Assembly (NCBI RefSeq): GCF_014486695.1
Contig: NZ_JACTAB010000008.1
Location: 1-64,000 of the forward strand
From: Flavobacterium buctense
GTDB taxonomy: Bacteria > Bacteroidota > Bacteroidia > Flavobacteriales > Flavobacteriaceae
Direction: 5' to 3'
Length of the DNA: 64,000 bases
Every line of letters starts with the position of its first letter. The stretch's first letter is position 1. The notes beneath the pieces were generated by a model. The model saw only the letters and a list, made by a program, of their open reading frames with translations. It did not search any database and was not told the origin of the DNA. This document shows positions 40,271 to 48,946 of the stretch, piece after piece. The position numbers and the translations under genes are program-made.

Positions 40271-43200
40271 ATGAAAACAAAGTTAAATGGATTCTTAACG
40301 CTTTTCATAGCGTTATTAGTGCAAATCTCTTTTGCACAAGACAGGGTTGTTTCCGGAGTTGTTTCAGACAATAACGGCTTACCTATTCCTGGAGTAAATG
40401 TTCTAGTAAAAGGAACTAATCTAGGTACTCAAACAGATTTTGATGGAAAGTTTTCCATCAAAGCTAGTGCAACACAAACTTTAATCTTTAACTATGTTGG
40501 GATGAAAACACAAGAAATTGTAGCTTCATCAACAACTCTTAATGTTAAGATGAAAGACGATGCTGTTGAATTAGAAGGTGTGGTGGTAACTGCATTAGGT
40601 ATCAAAAGAGAGAAAAAATCTCTTGGTTACTCAACACAAGAAGTAAAAGGTTCTGATGTGTCAGATACCCCAATCACTAACTTTGCCGATGCGTTATCCG
40701 GTGAGGTTGCAGGTTTGGATGTTCAATCTTCAGGAACTTTGGGTGGATCTTCAAACATTATTATTAGAGGTTACAACTCTATCTCGGGCTCAAACCAAGC
40801 TTTAGTTGTAATTGATGGTACTCCGGTTTTGAATGATACTAACAATTCTGCCGATCAAAGAACTGGTAGAGGTGGATATGACTATGGTAATGCTGCCATG
40901 GATATTAATCCGGATGACATTGAAAGTATAAACGTTCTAAAAGGAGCCGCTGCAACAGCCTTATATGGATCGAGAGCTTCAAATGGCGCTTTAATTATTA
41001 CTACTAAAAAAGGTAAAAAAGGCGAAGGAATTGGAGTAAGTTTTACCAGCTCAATAACAGCCGGAACTGTGGATAGTTCTACATTACCTAAATACCAAAA
41101 TAAATATGGTGCCGGATACGGTCCGTATTATGATGACCCTAGTGGATATTTCAGCTATTTTGATATCAATGGCGATTCTAATAATGACTTAGTAGTTCCA
41201 TTTACAGAAGATGCTTCTTACGGTGCAGCTTTTGACCCTAACCTTTTGGTTTATCAATGGACTTCTATTTTCCCGCAATTGCCTGGATATCTTCAAGCTA
41301 CTCCATGGGTTGCCGGTAGAAATAATCCTAATTCCATTTTCGAAACAGCTTTAACTAAAACTAATTCGATTTCATTTGGAAAAAGTACCGATCAAGGAAG
41401 TTTCCGCATGGGCTTCACTAACAAAATTCAAGAAGGTGTTATGCCAAATAGTGAAATCAAAAGAAACACTATTACTTTTGCAGGATCTCAAAATTTAACC
41501 GATAAGCTTACTGCTTCTGTTGATTTCTCTTATACCAACAACAAAGGTAAAGGAAGAAACGGTACTGGTTATGATGGAAACAATCCTATGCAAGCTTTCA
41601 GACAATGGTGGCAAACCAATGTTGATTTAGGACAGCAAAGAGATGCCTTCTTCAGCACAGGAGAAAACATTACTTGGAATGTGAATTCAGTAGATGATTT
41701 AACTCCTATTTATACTGATAACGTTTATTGGACTTTATACAGAAACTTCCAATCAGACAGTAGAGACAGATATACCGGTAACTTTAAATTAGATCAAAAA
41801 GTAAACAGTTGGTTAAGCTTAATGGGAAGATTTGCTTTTGACTCCTTCAGCGAAATCAGAGAAGAAAGAACTGATGTTGGTTCGGCTAATGTATCTCGTT
41901 ATAATGTAGTAAACAGAAAAGCCTCTGAGTTAAATTACGACTTAATGGCCAATATGAATTATGACATCAATAAAGACTTAAACATCAATGGTTTAGTTGG
42001 ATTCAACTTGAGAGTAAACAAATTAAACTCACTCGAAGCTGAAACCAACGGAGGTCTTGTAACACCAGGTTTATTCACTCTATCTAACTCGGTTAATGCT
42101 TTGACTGCAGATGACTATGCTAAAATAGATTACACTAAAAAAGTAGATGGTGTATTTGCAAAGGTTGGTTTAGGATACAAAGGAACTTACTACGTTGATG
42201 TAACAGGAAGAAGAGACCGTTCTTCATCATTACCGGTGAAAAACAATACTTACTTCTACCCATCAGTTTCAACAAGTATTATTTTCTCGAATTTACTTAA
42301 ACAAGATTGGTTAACTTTTGGAAAATTCAGAGCAAATTACGCGGTTGTGGGTAATGATACTGACCCTTATCAAGTGTTCAATACTTATGGTGTTGGTGCT
42401 TCATTTAATGGTTCAGCAACTGCCTCTAACCCTGCTTTCTTTAACAATCCAAATTTAAAATCTGAGGAAAGTAGAGATGTTGAATTAGGTCTTGAATTAC
42501 AATTCTTCAAAAACAGATTAGGATTGGATTTATCTTATTACAACAGAAAAACTGTTGACTTGATCACTCCTATTGCAGTATCATCAGGTACTGGTGCGAC
42601 TAACTTATGGTTAAACGGAGCTGATATGGAAAACAAAGGGATTGAATTAGTTTTAAATGGAAAACCAATCAAAACAGATGACTTCTCTTGGGACATTAAA
42701 TTCAACTTTGCCCAAAACAGAAGTGAAGTAACTCGCTTAGCTGAAGGTGTTGAATTCATTCAATTAGCCGGCGTACAAGGTGGAGTTACTTTAGGTGCTG
42801 CATTAGGCGAACCATTCGGAGTTATCAGAGGTAGAGATTTTGTCTACAGCGATAACGGCGAAAGAATAGTAGGAACAAATGGATATTATTTAAGAACATC
42901 AGGCAGTAACGAAATAATTGGTGACATCAATCCGGATTGGACTGGTGGTGTTAAAAACACATTCAAATACAAAAACATCAGCTTAGGATTCTTGATTGAT
43001 ATTCAAAAAGGTGGTGATGTATTCTCCTTAGATACTTATTACGGTTACGCTACCGGACTTTACGATTTTACTGCAGGCACAAACGCCTCAGGAAACCCTG
43101 TTCGTGACGCTGTAGCAGATGGTGGTGGAGTTATTTTACCGGGTGTTCAACAAGACGGAACACCAAACACTGTTGTGGCAGATGCTACAACCTATGCTAA

Positions 43201-43489
43201 CCCATGGGGATATGTAAGAACGCCACAAGCTGCTCACGTTTACGATGCTTCTTTTGTTAAATTAAGAGAATTAAGTTTAACTTATAACTTCTCTAACAAA
43301 ATTGCTAAAAGTTTGTTCATGCAAAACATGTCATTCTCTGTAATCGGAAGAAATTTATGGATCATTCACAAAAACGTTCCATATGCTGATCCTGAAGCTG
43401 GTCTTAGTGCCGGTAACATACAAGGTAACCAATCAGGTAGTTACCCTGCTATTAAAGAGTTAGGTGTAAGCCTTAAATTAGAATTCTAA
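40271..43489 (+). CDS. SusC/RagA family TonB-linked outer-membrane transporter
   Basis: A 1072-residue TonB-dependent receptor. Signal peptide (1-22, ending ISFAQ), then a carboxypeptidase-D regulatory-like domain (about 25-100, VSGVVSDNNGLPIPGVNVLV), the TonB box region, the plug (about 115-230, with the SusC signature around YGSRASNGALIITTKKGKKG) and a large barrel ending in the aromatic residue LKLEF. It forms a lidded pore with the SusD lipoprotein encoded 11 nt downstream and imports large nutrients with TonB energy. No glycoside hydrolase, protease or regulator gene is adjacent, so the substrate is unknown; it could be peptides or glycans. Confidence 0.96.
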   Translation: MKTKLNGFLTLFIALLVQISFAQDRVVSGVVSDNNGLPIPGVNVLVKGTNLGTQTDFDGKFSIKASATQTLIFNYVGMKTQEIVASSTTLNVKMKDDAVELEGVVVTALGIKREKKSLGYSTQEVKGSDVSDTPITNFADALSGEVAGLDVQSSGTLGGSSNIIIRGYNSISGSNQALVVIDGTPVLNDTNNSADQRTGRGGYDYGNAAMDINPDDIESINVLKGAAATALYGSRASNGALIITTKKGKKGEGIGVSFTSSITAGTVDSSTLPKYQNKYGAGYGPYYDDPSGYFSYFDINGDSNNDLVVPFTEDASYGAAFDPNLLVYQWTSIFPQLPGYLQATPWVAGRNNPNSIFETALTKTNSISFGKSTDQGSFRMGFTNKIQEGVMPNSEIKRNTITFAGSQNLTDKLTASVDFSYTNNKGKGRNGTGYDGNNPMQAFRQWWQTNVDLGQQRDAFFSTGENITWNVNSVDDLTPIYTDNVYWTLYRNFQSDSRDRYTGNFKLDQKVNSWLSLMGRFAFDSFSEIREERTDVGSANVSRYNVVNRKASELNYDLMANMNYDINKDLNINGLVGFNLRVNKLNSLEAETNGGLVTPGLFTLSNSVNALTADDYAKIDYTKKVDGVFAKVGLGYKGTYYVDVTGRRDRSSSLPVKNNTYFYPSVSTSIIFSNLLKQDWLTFGKFRANYAVVGNDTDPYQVFNTYGVGASFNGSATASNPAFFNNPNLKSEESRDVELGLELQFFKNRLGLDLSYYNRKTVDLITPIAVSSGTGATNLWLNGADMENKGIELVLNGKPIKTDDFSWDIKFNFAQNRSEVTRLAEGVEFIQLAGVQGGVTLGAALGEPFGVIRGRDFVYSDNGERIVGTNGYYLRTSGSNEIIGDINPDWTGGVKNTFKYKNISLGFLIDIQKGGDVFSLDTYYGYATGLYDFTAGTNASGNPVRDAVADGGGVILPGVQQDGTPNTVVADATTYANPWGYVRTPQAAHVYDASFVKLRELSLTYNFSNKIAKSLFMQNMSFSVIGRNLWIIHKNVPYADPEAGLSAGNIQGNQSGSYPAIKELGVSLKLEF

Positions 43490-43500
43490 AAAAAAAAGAT

Positions 43501-44940
43501 ATGAAAAAATATTTGTTTTTATTTACATCTGTTCTACTGATAAGTTGTGCCGATGATGATAAATATGAGGATATCAACAGAGATCCTAACAATCCAACAG
43601 AAGTATCAGCCGACGCTTTATTTACTTCTGCCACAAAAAGTTTGTTCGATCAAATGGAAAGCACCAATGTGAATACTAATGTATTCCGTTTATTCGCTCA
43701 ATATTGGACAGAAACCACTTATGTTGACGAAAGTAATTATGATCTTGTAACGAGAAACATCGCTGCCAATCATTGGACTGAAATGTATACCAATGTATTG
43801 TATGACTTAAAAGATGCTAAATCGTTAGTTGAAAGTGACAACAAAAAAGCAATGATTGAAGTATTGGAAGTCTACACTTGGCAACAATTAGTGGATACCT
43901 ATGGTGATATTCCATACTCAGCAGCTTTACTTGGAGCTGAAGACCCAACTCCTGCTTATGATGATGACGCAGTTATCTACGCTGATTTGTTAGTTAGAAT
44001 TGATGCTGCCATTAATATGTTTGATGCCAGTGGAGATGCCGGATTCACTTCTGCAGATGTTGTTTATGGCGGTAATGTAGCCCAATGGGAAAAGTTTGCC
44101 AATGCCTTAAAATTGAAAATTGCTATGAGAATGGCTGATGTAAACAACACTGCAGCTCAACAAGCGGCTCAACAAGCTGTAACTGCAGGTGTATTTACTT
44201 CAAATTCTGATAATGCAATCATTCAATACGAAGGCTCTACTCCTAACACTAATCCATTGTGGGTTGACCTAGTGCAAAGTGGTAGAAGTGATTTCGTGGC
44301 TGCAAACACAGTGGTTGATTACATGAATACGCTATCTGACCCTAGAAGACCTATATTCTTTGATGACAATGTTTCAGGATATATTGGAGGTCCTTACGGA
44401 GAAAATAATTCTTTCTCACAATACTCTCACATTGGTGATGTTATGCACGACCCAACTTTCAGAGGTGTGTTATTGGATTTCGCTGAAGTAGAATTCTTGT
44501 TAGCAGAAGCTGCTGAAAGAGGATACTCTGTTGGTGGAACTGCTGAATCTCACTATAACACTGCAATCAATGCCTCAATGGCAGATTGGGGTGTATCAGG
44601 TGTAGATGCAGCAAGTTATCTAGCTAACCCTAGCGTTGCTTACGCAACTGCTTCAGGAACTTGGAGACAAAAAATAGGTCTTCAATTCTGGTTAGCCATG
44701 TACAATAGAGGATTTGAAGGATGGTGTGTTTACAGAAAATATGATGCTCCTGTTATGAATACAGCAGCCATTTCATTATTACCTGTACCAAAAAGATACA
44801 CTTATCCTTTAAGAGAGCAAACGCTTAACGGTACAAACTTTGCCGCTGCCGCTGCTGCCATTGGAGGAGACGAATTAGAAACTCCAATTTTCTGGGATGT
44901 CAATAACGGAGGTGGCGCAGGAAGAATCGGAAGAAGATAA
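43501..44940 (+). CDS. SusD/RagB family nutrient-binding lipoprotein
   Basis: A 479-residue surface lipoprotein that acts as the lid of the SusC channel. The signal ends in LLISC with Cys16 as lipid site, followed by the acidic ADDDKYED, consistent with the Bacteroidota surface-export signal. The body is the SusD-like fold of the short type (SusD-like family 2), with TPR-like helices; EVEFLLAEAAERGYS and KIGLQFWLAMYNRGFEGWC fit it. Closely linked to the SusC gene; a strong terminator follows at 44966-44995. Confidence 0.95.
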   Translation: MKKYLFLFTSVLLISCADDDKYEDINRDPNNPTEVSADALFTSATKSLFDQMESTNVNTNVFRLFAQYWTETTYVDESNYDLVTRNIAANHWTEMYTNVLYDLKDAKSLVESDNKKAMIEVLEVYTWQQLVDTYGDIPYSAALLGAEDPTPAYDDDAVIYADLLVRIDAAINMFDASGDAGFTSADVVYGGNVAQWEKFANALKLKIAMRMADVNNTAAQQAAQQAVTAGVFTSNSDNAIIQYEGSTPNTNPLWVDLVQSGRSDFVAANTVVDYMNTLSDPRRPIFFDDNVSGYIGGPYGENNSFSQYSHIGDVMHDPTFRGVLLDFAEVEFLLAEAAERGYSVGGTAESHYNTAINASMADWGVSGVDAASYLANPSVAYATASGTWRQKIGLQFWLAMYNRGFEGWCVYRKYDAPVMNTAAISLLPVPKRYTYPLREQTLNGTNFAAAAAAIGGDELETPIFWDVNNGGGAGRIGRR

Positions 44941-44965
44941 TTCCAAACCAAGTCAAAACGAATTT

Positions 44966-44995
44966 AAACCACCAGTTTTCACTGGTGGTTTTTTT
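44966..44995 (+). terminator. Terminator of the SusC/SusD unit
   Basis: A perfect 11-bp stem, AAACCACCAGT (44966-44976) and ACTGGTGGTTT (44981-44991), has a TTTC loop and a run of T. Its tail directly abuts the -7 box of rlmB. Confidence 0.93.
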
Positions 44996-44996
44996 A

Positions 44997-45004
44997 TATC
45001 TTTG
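44997..45004 (+). promoter_or_regulatory. Putative -7 box directly before rlmB
   Basis: TATCTTTG matches TAnnTTTG; only CGCC separates it from the rlmB ATG, so the mRNA would be leaderless or nearly so. The upstream spacer is the SusD terminator hairpin. No -33 TTG at normal spacing. Confidence 0.5.
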
Positions 45005-45008
45005 CGCC

Positions 45009-45743
45009 ATGGAAAAAGAAAACCAAATCTTCGGCATCAGAGCCATTATAGAAGCCGTCAATGCCGGAAAAGAAATCGACAAAGTATTTATACAAAGCGA
45101 TGCCCAAAGCGAATTAATGCAAGAATTGATGAAAGCCATGAAAAAGCACAGCATCAATTTCTCCTACGTTCCCGTTGAAAAATTAAACCGATTAACACCC
45201 AACAACCACCAAGGAGCCGTTGCCACCATCGCTCCTATTACCTTCGTGAAATTGGAAACTTTAGTAGACACCGTTGTTGAAAGTGGCAAAATGCCTTTAT
45301 TTTTAATTCTGGACCAATTAAGCGATGCCCGTAACTTCGGTGCCATCATCAGAACAGCCGAATGTACCGGTGTTGACGGAATTATCGTCCAAAAAACAGG
45401 TTCAGCTCCCGTTAATGGCGATACCGTAAAAACCTCTGCCGGAGCCGTTTTCAACGTACCGATTTGTAAAGTAGACCACATCAAAGACGCCATATTTTAC
45501 TTGCAAGGCAGCGGCATCAAAACCGTAGCGGCCACTGAAAAAACCGAAGATAGTATTTACAGCATCGACCTAAACCAACCCATAGCCATCATCATGGGAA
45601 GCGAAGACCGAGGCATCAACCCGTCAGTGTTAAAAATCGTCGACGAGAAAGCCAAGTTACCGATGTTCGGTACTATCGGTTCATTGAACGTTTCCGTAGC
45701 TTGTGGAGCGTTTTTATATGAAACCGTTCGCCAACGTCAATAA
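45009..45743 (+). CDS. rlmB: 23S rRNA (guanosine-2'-O-)-methyltransferase RlmB
   Basis: A 244-residue SpoU-family methyltransferase, predicted to methylate G2251 of 23S rRNA. An N-terminal substrate-binding domain (IFGIRAIIEAVNAGKEIDKV) precedes the knotted SPOUT domain: LDQLSDARNFGAIIRTAECT, GAVFNVPI, IMGSEDRGI and the C-terminal LNVSVACGAFLYE. I chose the ATG at 45009, which matches the family N-terminus; an in-frame ATG at 44985 lies inside the terminator. TrmH-type family assignment beyond RlmB is possible. Cytoplasmic. Confidence 0.92.
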   Translation: MEKENQIFGIRAIIEAVNAGKEIDKVFIQSDAQSELMQELMKAMKKHSINFSYVPVEKLNRLTPNNHQGAVATIAPITFVKLETLVDTVVESGKMPLFLILDQLSDARNFGAIIRTAECTGVDGIIVQKTGSAPVNGDTVKTSAGAVFNVPICKVDHIKDAIFYLQGSGIKTVAATEKTEDSIYSIDLNQPIAIIMGSEDRGINPSVLKIVDEKAKLPMFGTIGSLNVSVACGAFLYETVRQRQ

Positions 45744-45767
45744 ATAATTTGTCAGAATGAGCTTGTT

Positions 45768-45879
45768 GAAATCAGGAGCGACCCGAGCGAAGCGAATTGG
45801 CGAAGCAATGGCTCGGGATTTATCAGTTAACCTTATTCCCGCTTTTCGTTAAACTTCGTGCCACTACAATCGGGACTAA
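45768..45879 (-). repeat. Dispersed intergenic repeat, copy C (with internal hairpin insertion)
   Basis: Read on the minus strand, it starts TTAGTCCCGATTGTAGTGGC, has AAAAGCGGGAATA, CTGATAAATCCCGAGCC and TCGCTCCTGATTT. It is about 24 nt longer than the other copies because of an insertion that lets CCCGAGC pair with GCTCGGG. It begins 8 nt after the rhomboid gene stop. Confidence 0.82.
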
Positions 45880-45887
45880 TTAGCCAT

Positions 45888-46652
45888 CTATTCGACCGAT
45901 TTGTTATCGGCTTTCGCTTCTTTAAAGTGATAAATATAATGAACTCCGGTGGCCGGAATTTCTTCCTCAATTTCTTCAGGTTTTGGGGTATTGACAAAAT
46001 TCCCGTTTTCATCAAAATGCTTCATAAACATATCGCTTTCGGGATTGAATTCGGGTTTCTCCCATTCGTATTGAATGTCTTTTTTATAATCCGGCGTTTT
46101 ATAAATAACCGCGAAAGCAAAACCGGTGATTAGTCCGGCCAAATGTCCTTCCCAAGAAATGGTCTTGTCCACATCCGGAAAAACATACCAAACCATTCCG
46201 CCGTAAAACATCACAACCGTTAAAGACAAAGCCATTAATCGGTAGTATTGTGTCATCATGCCTTTGAAGAAAATAAAGGAAACCAACACATAAATCAATC
46301 CGCTCGCACCAATGTGAAAAGAGCTTCTCCCAATAACCCAAGTTATGATTCCGGAAAGCAAAATCCCATAACACAAAACCTTCAGCGAAATATCGCGATA
46401 AAAATAAATGAGCGCTGTAGTTAACACAAACAACGGAATCGAATTATTGGCAATGTGATTCAAATCGCCATGCAAAAACGGACTAAAAAGCACACCTTGC
46501 AAACCCGAAAATGTTCTCGGTAAAATCCCATGCGAAGTCAAATCAACATTGAAACTGTTCTCAAAAAAGAAAATTGCCCAAATTAAAATCAGCAGAAAGC
46601 TCGGAATAATCCAAACCGATGGTGTAAACTTAAAATGGTGGTAATCGTTCAT
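45888..46652 (-). CDS. Rhomboid family intramembrane serine protease
   Basis: A 254-residue membrane protease with six predicted membrane segments. The catalytic dyad is Ser117 in HIGASGLIY and His170 in WEGHLAG. HGDLNHIANN (61-70) is the conserved HxxxN oxyanion region near the second membrane segment. A soluble tail of about 70 residues, rich in acidic residues, follows the last segment (about 187-254) and faces one side of the membrane. It cleaves membrane proteins within the bilayer; the substrate is unknown. It stands alone and is bracketed by outward-facing repeat copies C and D. Confidence 0.92.
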   Translation of the reverse strand: MNDYHHFKFTPSVWIIPSFLLILIWAIFFFENSFNVDLTSHGILPRTFSGLQGVLFSPFLHGDLNHIANNSIPLFVLTTALIYFYRDISLKVLCYGILLSGIITWVIGRSSFHIGASGLIYVLVSFIFFKGMMTQYYRLMALSLTVVMFYGGMVWYVFPDVDKTISWEGHLAGLITGFAFAVIYKTPDYKKDIQYEWEKPEFNPESDMFMKHFDENGNFVNTPKPEEIEEEIPATGVHYIYHFKEAKADNKSVE

Positions 46653-46752
46653 GGTTTTATTTTAACTATTGACTCTTGTCAAAAACACAGCCAAATTAAA
46701 AGTAATGCTAATTTGTCAGTTAGGAAAATTTAAAAGAAGCCTTTAGTTTGAA

Positions 46753-46840
46753 TTTAGCCCCGATTGAAGTGACACGAAGTATAACGGAAAGCGGGAACAC
46801 GGTTTAAAAAATGCCTGAACGATTGGCTCCAAAAACTTTT
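46753..46840 (+). repeat. Dispersed intergenic repeat, copy D
   Basis: An 88-bp plus-strand copy. It starts TTTAGCCCCGATTGAAGTG, has ACGGAAAGCGGGAACA and ends GGCTCC and ACTTTT. It reaches to within 18 nt of the rarA start, and its 3' part supplies the TTG of the putative rarA promoter. Confidence 0.85.
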
Positions 46841-46854
46841 AAATCGTATTTTTA
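46823..46854 (+). promoter_or_regulatory. Putative promoter of rarA, partly inside repeat copy D
   Basis: TTG (46823-46825), 21 nt, then TATTTTTA (46847-46854), one mismatch from TAnnTTTG. CCAC then leads into the ATG at 46859, so the mRNA may be leaderless. Confidence 0.4.
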
Positions 46855-46858
46855 CCAC

Positions 46859-48136
46859 ATGGAAGCACCACTTGCCGAACGCATCAGACCGCAACGTTTA
46901 GAAGATTACATTAGCCAATTGCATTTGGTTGGCGACAATGGTTCGTTGACCCAACAAATTGCGCGTGGTGTGATTCCATCGATGATTTTTTGGGGTTCGC
47001 CGGGAACTGGGAAAACAACTTTGGCCCAAATCATAGCCAAGCAAAGCAATCGCCCGTTTTATGAATTGAGCGCCATCAACAGTGGTGTAAAAGACATCCG
47101 CGACGTGATAGAGAAGGCCAAAACCAGCGGCGGCTTATTCACGGCCAAAAACCCGATTTTGTTTATCGATGAGATTCACCGTTTCAGCAAATCGCAACAA
47201 GATTCTTTATTGGCTGCAGTGGAAAAAGGTTGGGTCACATTAATCGGAGCCACAACTGAAAATCCGAGTTTTGAAGTCATTCCCGCTTTGTTGTCACGTT
47301 GTCAGGTGTATGTTTTAAATCCGTTTTCAAAAGAAGATTTGTTGGCTTTATTGCAGCGCGCGATAAAAGAAGATAAAATCATTTCGGCCAAAAAAATAAA
47401 ATTAAAGGAAACCGAAGCCTTGTTGCGACTTTCGGGTGGCGATGGAAGGAAACTATTAAATATTTTTGAACTCGTGGTAAACGCCAGCCCTGAAGGTCAA
47501 ATTACGATTACCAACGACAAAGTTTTAGAATTGGTACAGCAAAACACAGTACTGTACGACAAAACCGGCGAGCAACATTATGATATTGTTTCGGCTTTTA
47601 TCAAATCGATTCGCGGCAGTGATCCGAATGGTGCGGTATATTGGTTAGCCCGAATGATTGAAGGTGGCGAAGATGTAAAATTCATCGCCCGACGCATGTT
47701 GATTCTGTCAAGCGAAGATATTGGCAATGCGAATCCTACGGCTTTTATCATGGCAAATAATACGTTCCAAGCGGTTTCAACCATCGGTTACCCTGAAAGT
47801 AGGATTTTATTAAGTCAGTGTGCCATTTATTTGGCCACATCTCCTAAAAGCAATGCGAGTTATATGGCTATTGGCGAAGCCCAAGCTTTGGTCAAACAAA
47901 CCGGTGATTTATCAGTGCCGATTCATTTGCGCAATGCACCAACAAAACTGATGAAAGAATTGGGCTATGGCGAAGAATACCAATATTCGCATAATTACGC
48001 CAATAATTTTTCGGAACAAGAATACTTACCGGATGAAATCAGGAATACGGATTTATACAAACCCGGAAATAATGCGCGTGAAAATGAAATGCGTACTTTC
48101 TTGAAGAATCGTTGGAAGGATAAATATGGGTATTAG
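46859..48136 (+). CDS. rarA: Replication-associated recombination protein A (RarA/MgsA)
   Basis: A 425-residue clamp-loader-like AAA+ ATPase acting at stalled replication forks. It starts [20 protein letters not shown], has Walker [10 protein letters not shown] (about 45-53), Walker [10 protein letters not shown], sensor 1 [11 protein letters not shown] and the C-terminal RarA domain ([29 protein letters not shown]). I chose the ATG at 46859. An ATG at 46811 in frame would add 16 residues that are encoded by repeat copy D and the promoter and do not look like family sequence. Cytoplasmic. Confidence 0.95.
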   Translation: MEAPLAERIRPQRLEDYISQLHLVGDNGSLTQQIARGVIPSMIFWGSPGTGKTTLAQIIAKQSNRPFYELSAINSGVKDIRDVIEKAKTSGGLFTAKNPILFIDEIHRFSKSQQDSLLAAVEKGWVTLIGATTENPSFEVIPALLSRCQVYVLNPFSKEDLLALLQRAIKEDKIISAKKIKLKETEALLRLSGGDGRKLLNIFELVVNASPEGQITITNDKVLELVQQNTVLYDKTGEQHYDIVSAFIKSIRGSDPNGAVYWLARMIEGGEDVKFIARRMLILSSEDIGNANPTAFIMANNTFQAVSTIGYPESRILLSQCAIYLATSPKSNASYMAIGEAQALVKQTGDLSVPIHLRNAPTKLMKELGYGEEYQYSHNYANNFSEQEYLPDEIRNTDLYKPGNNARENEMRTFLKNRWKDKYGY

Positions 48137-48177
48137 TGGATAGTTTTCAGTCGCAGTCGCAAGTTTTCAGTTTAAAA

Positions 48178-48945
48178 CTAAAACTTCACTTCTACGCTTT
48201 CTGAAACCAATTTATCGTTTTGATAATATTCAAAAAACCAACCGTTGTCTTTGGCAAAGAAAACCCCATTTTGTTCTCCTTTTATAGCGATATAATAGTT
48301 TTTTACAGAAGTATTGTAAATTTTATAAACCACTTTAGGTAATGTGTTAACCAATTGAAATCCGTTGGCAATAGGTTGCGCATACAATGGTCCTGAAACC
48401 AAAACTTGGGTTGGTTCAGTAGCCGGAATAGCCGTTTCTGAGGCTATTTTTACTTCTGAGGCTAATTTAACTTCAGCCGTTTCTTCGATTTTTCCTAAGT
48501 TTTTTAGTGAAGGTTGGCTTCCGTTGTAGTGATAATTTAAAGTTTCAAAAGACTTTGCCGCATCTCTCAAAGCCAAATTATAAGCGGAAGAATATAGTTT
48601 TTCACGACTGGAACCAACTTCGGTTTGGTAAACCACATTGCCTTTGCAATCTTTTAATAAAACCCTCAGTTTGGTTACCATTAAGCCACTTTCATTGACT
48701 AAATCGGCGGTTAAAAAATCACAGCGATTGCCAACATTTCCATGGGCAAAATCTTCATCGTTGAAGTAGGCTTTGAAACCATATTTTTGCAGCAGTAATT
48801 TCACGGAAGTGTTCAATCCATACTTGTCTTCTGTCTTAAAAAAGTCGAATTTCTTTGGAACAATTACGTATTGATAATCGTTAATACTTTGCGAAAAAGA
48901 GGTTAATGATAGCAAGAAGATCAAAGACAATACTATTTTTTTCAT
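48178..48945 (-). CDS. Exported protein of unknown function
   Basis: A 255-residue protein with a signal peptide (1-18, ending LTSFSQ). The region 20-140 looks like a compact domain (NDYQYVIVPKKFDFFKTEDK, then LLQKYGFKAYF), with a helical stretch around SAYNLALRDAAKSFETLNYH. It is followed by a low-complexity linker (EVKLASEVKIASETAIPATE) and a C-terminal beta-rich region. I do not recognise a named family; similar proteins are common in Flavobacteriaceae. It lies 1 nt after yjjG and ends a radC-yjjG-unknown operon. Likely periplasmic or outer-membrane. Confidence 0.78.
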   Translation of the reverse strand: MKKIVLSLIFLLSLTSFSQSINDYQYVIVPKKFDFFKTEDKYGLNTSVKLLLQKYGFKAYFNDEDFAHGNVGNRCDFLTADLVNESGLMVTKLRVLLKDCKGNVVYQTEVGSSREKLYSSAYNLALRDAAKSFETLNYHYNGSQPSLKNLGKIEETAEVKLASEVKIASETAIPATEPTQVLVSGPLYAQPIANGFQLVNTLPKVVYKIYNTSVKNYYIAIKGEQNGVFFAKDNGWFFEYYQNDKLVSESVEVKF

Positions 48946-48946
48946 T

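Noticed and set aside
44985-45008. Upstream in-frame ATG adding 8 residues to RlmB
   Set aside because: The extra codons are the T-run of the SusD terminator and the -7 box; the family N-terminus begins at 45009.
48137-48177. Short repeat CAGTCG twice and GTTTTCAGT twice between rarA and the next gene, as a possible mobile element end
   Set aside because: It is only 41 bp of simple repeats between convergent genes, more like a weak terminator, with no target-site duplication.
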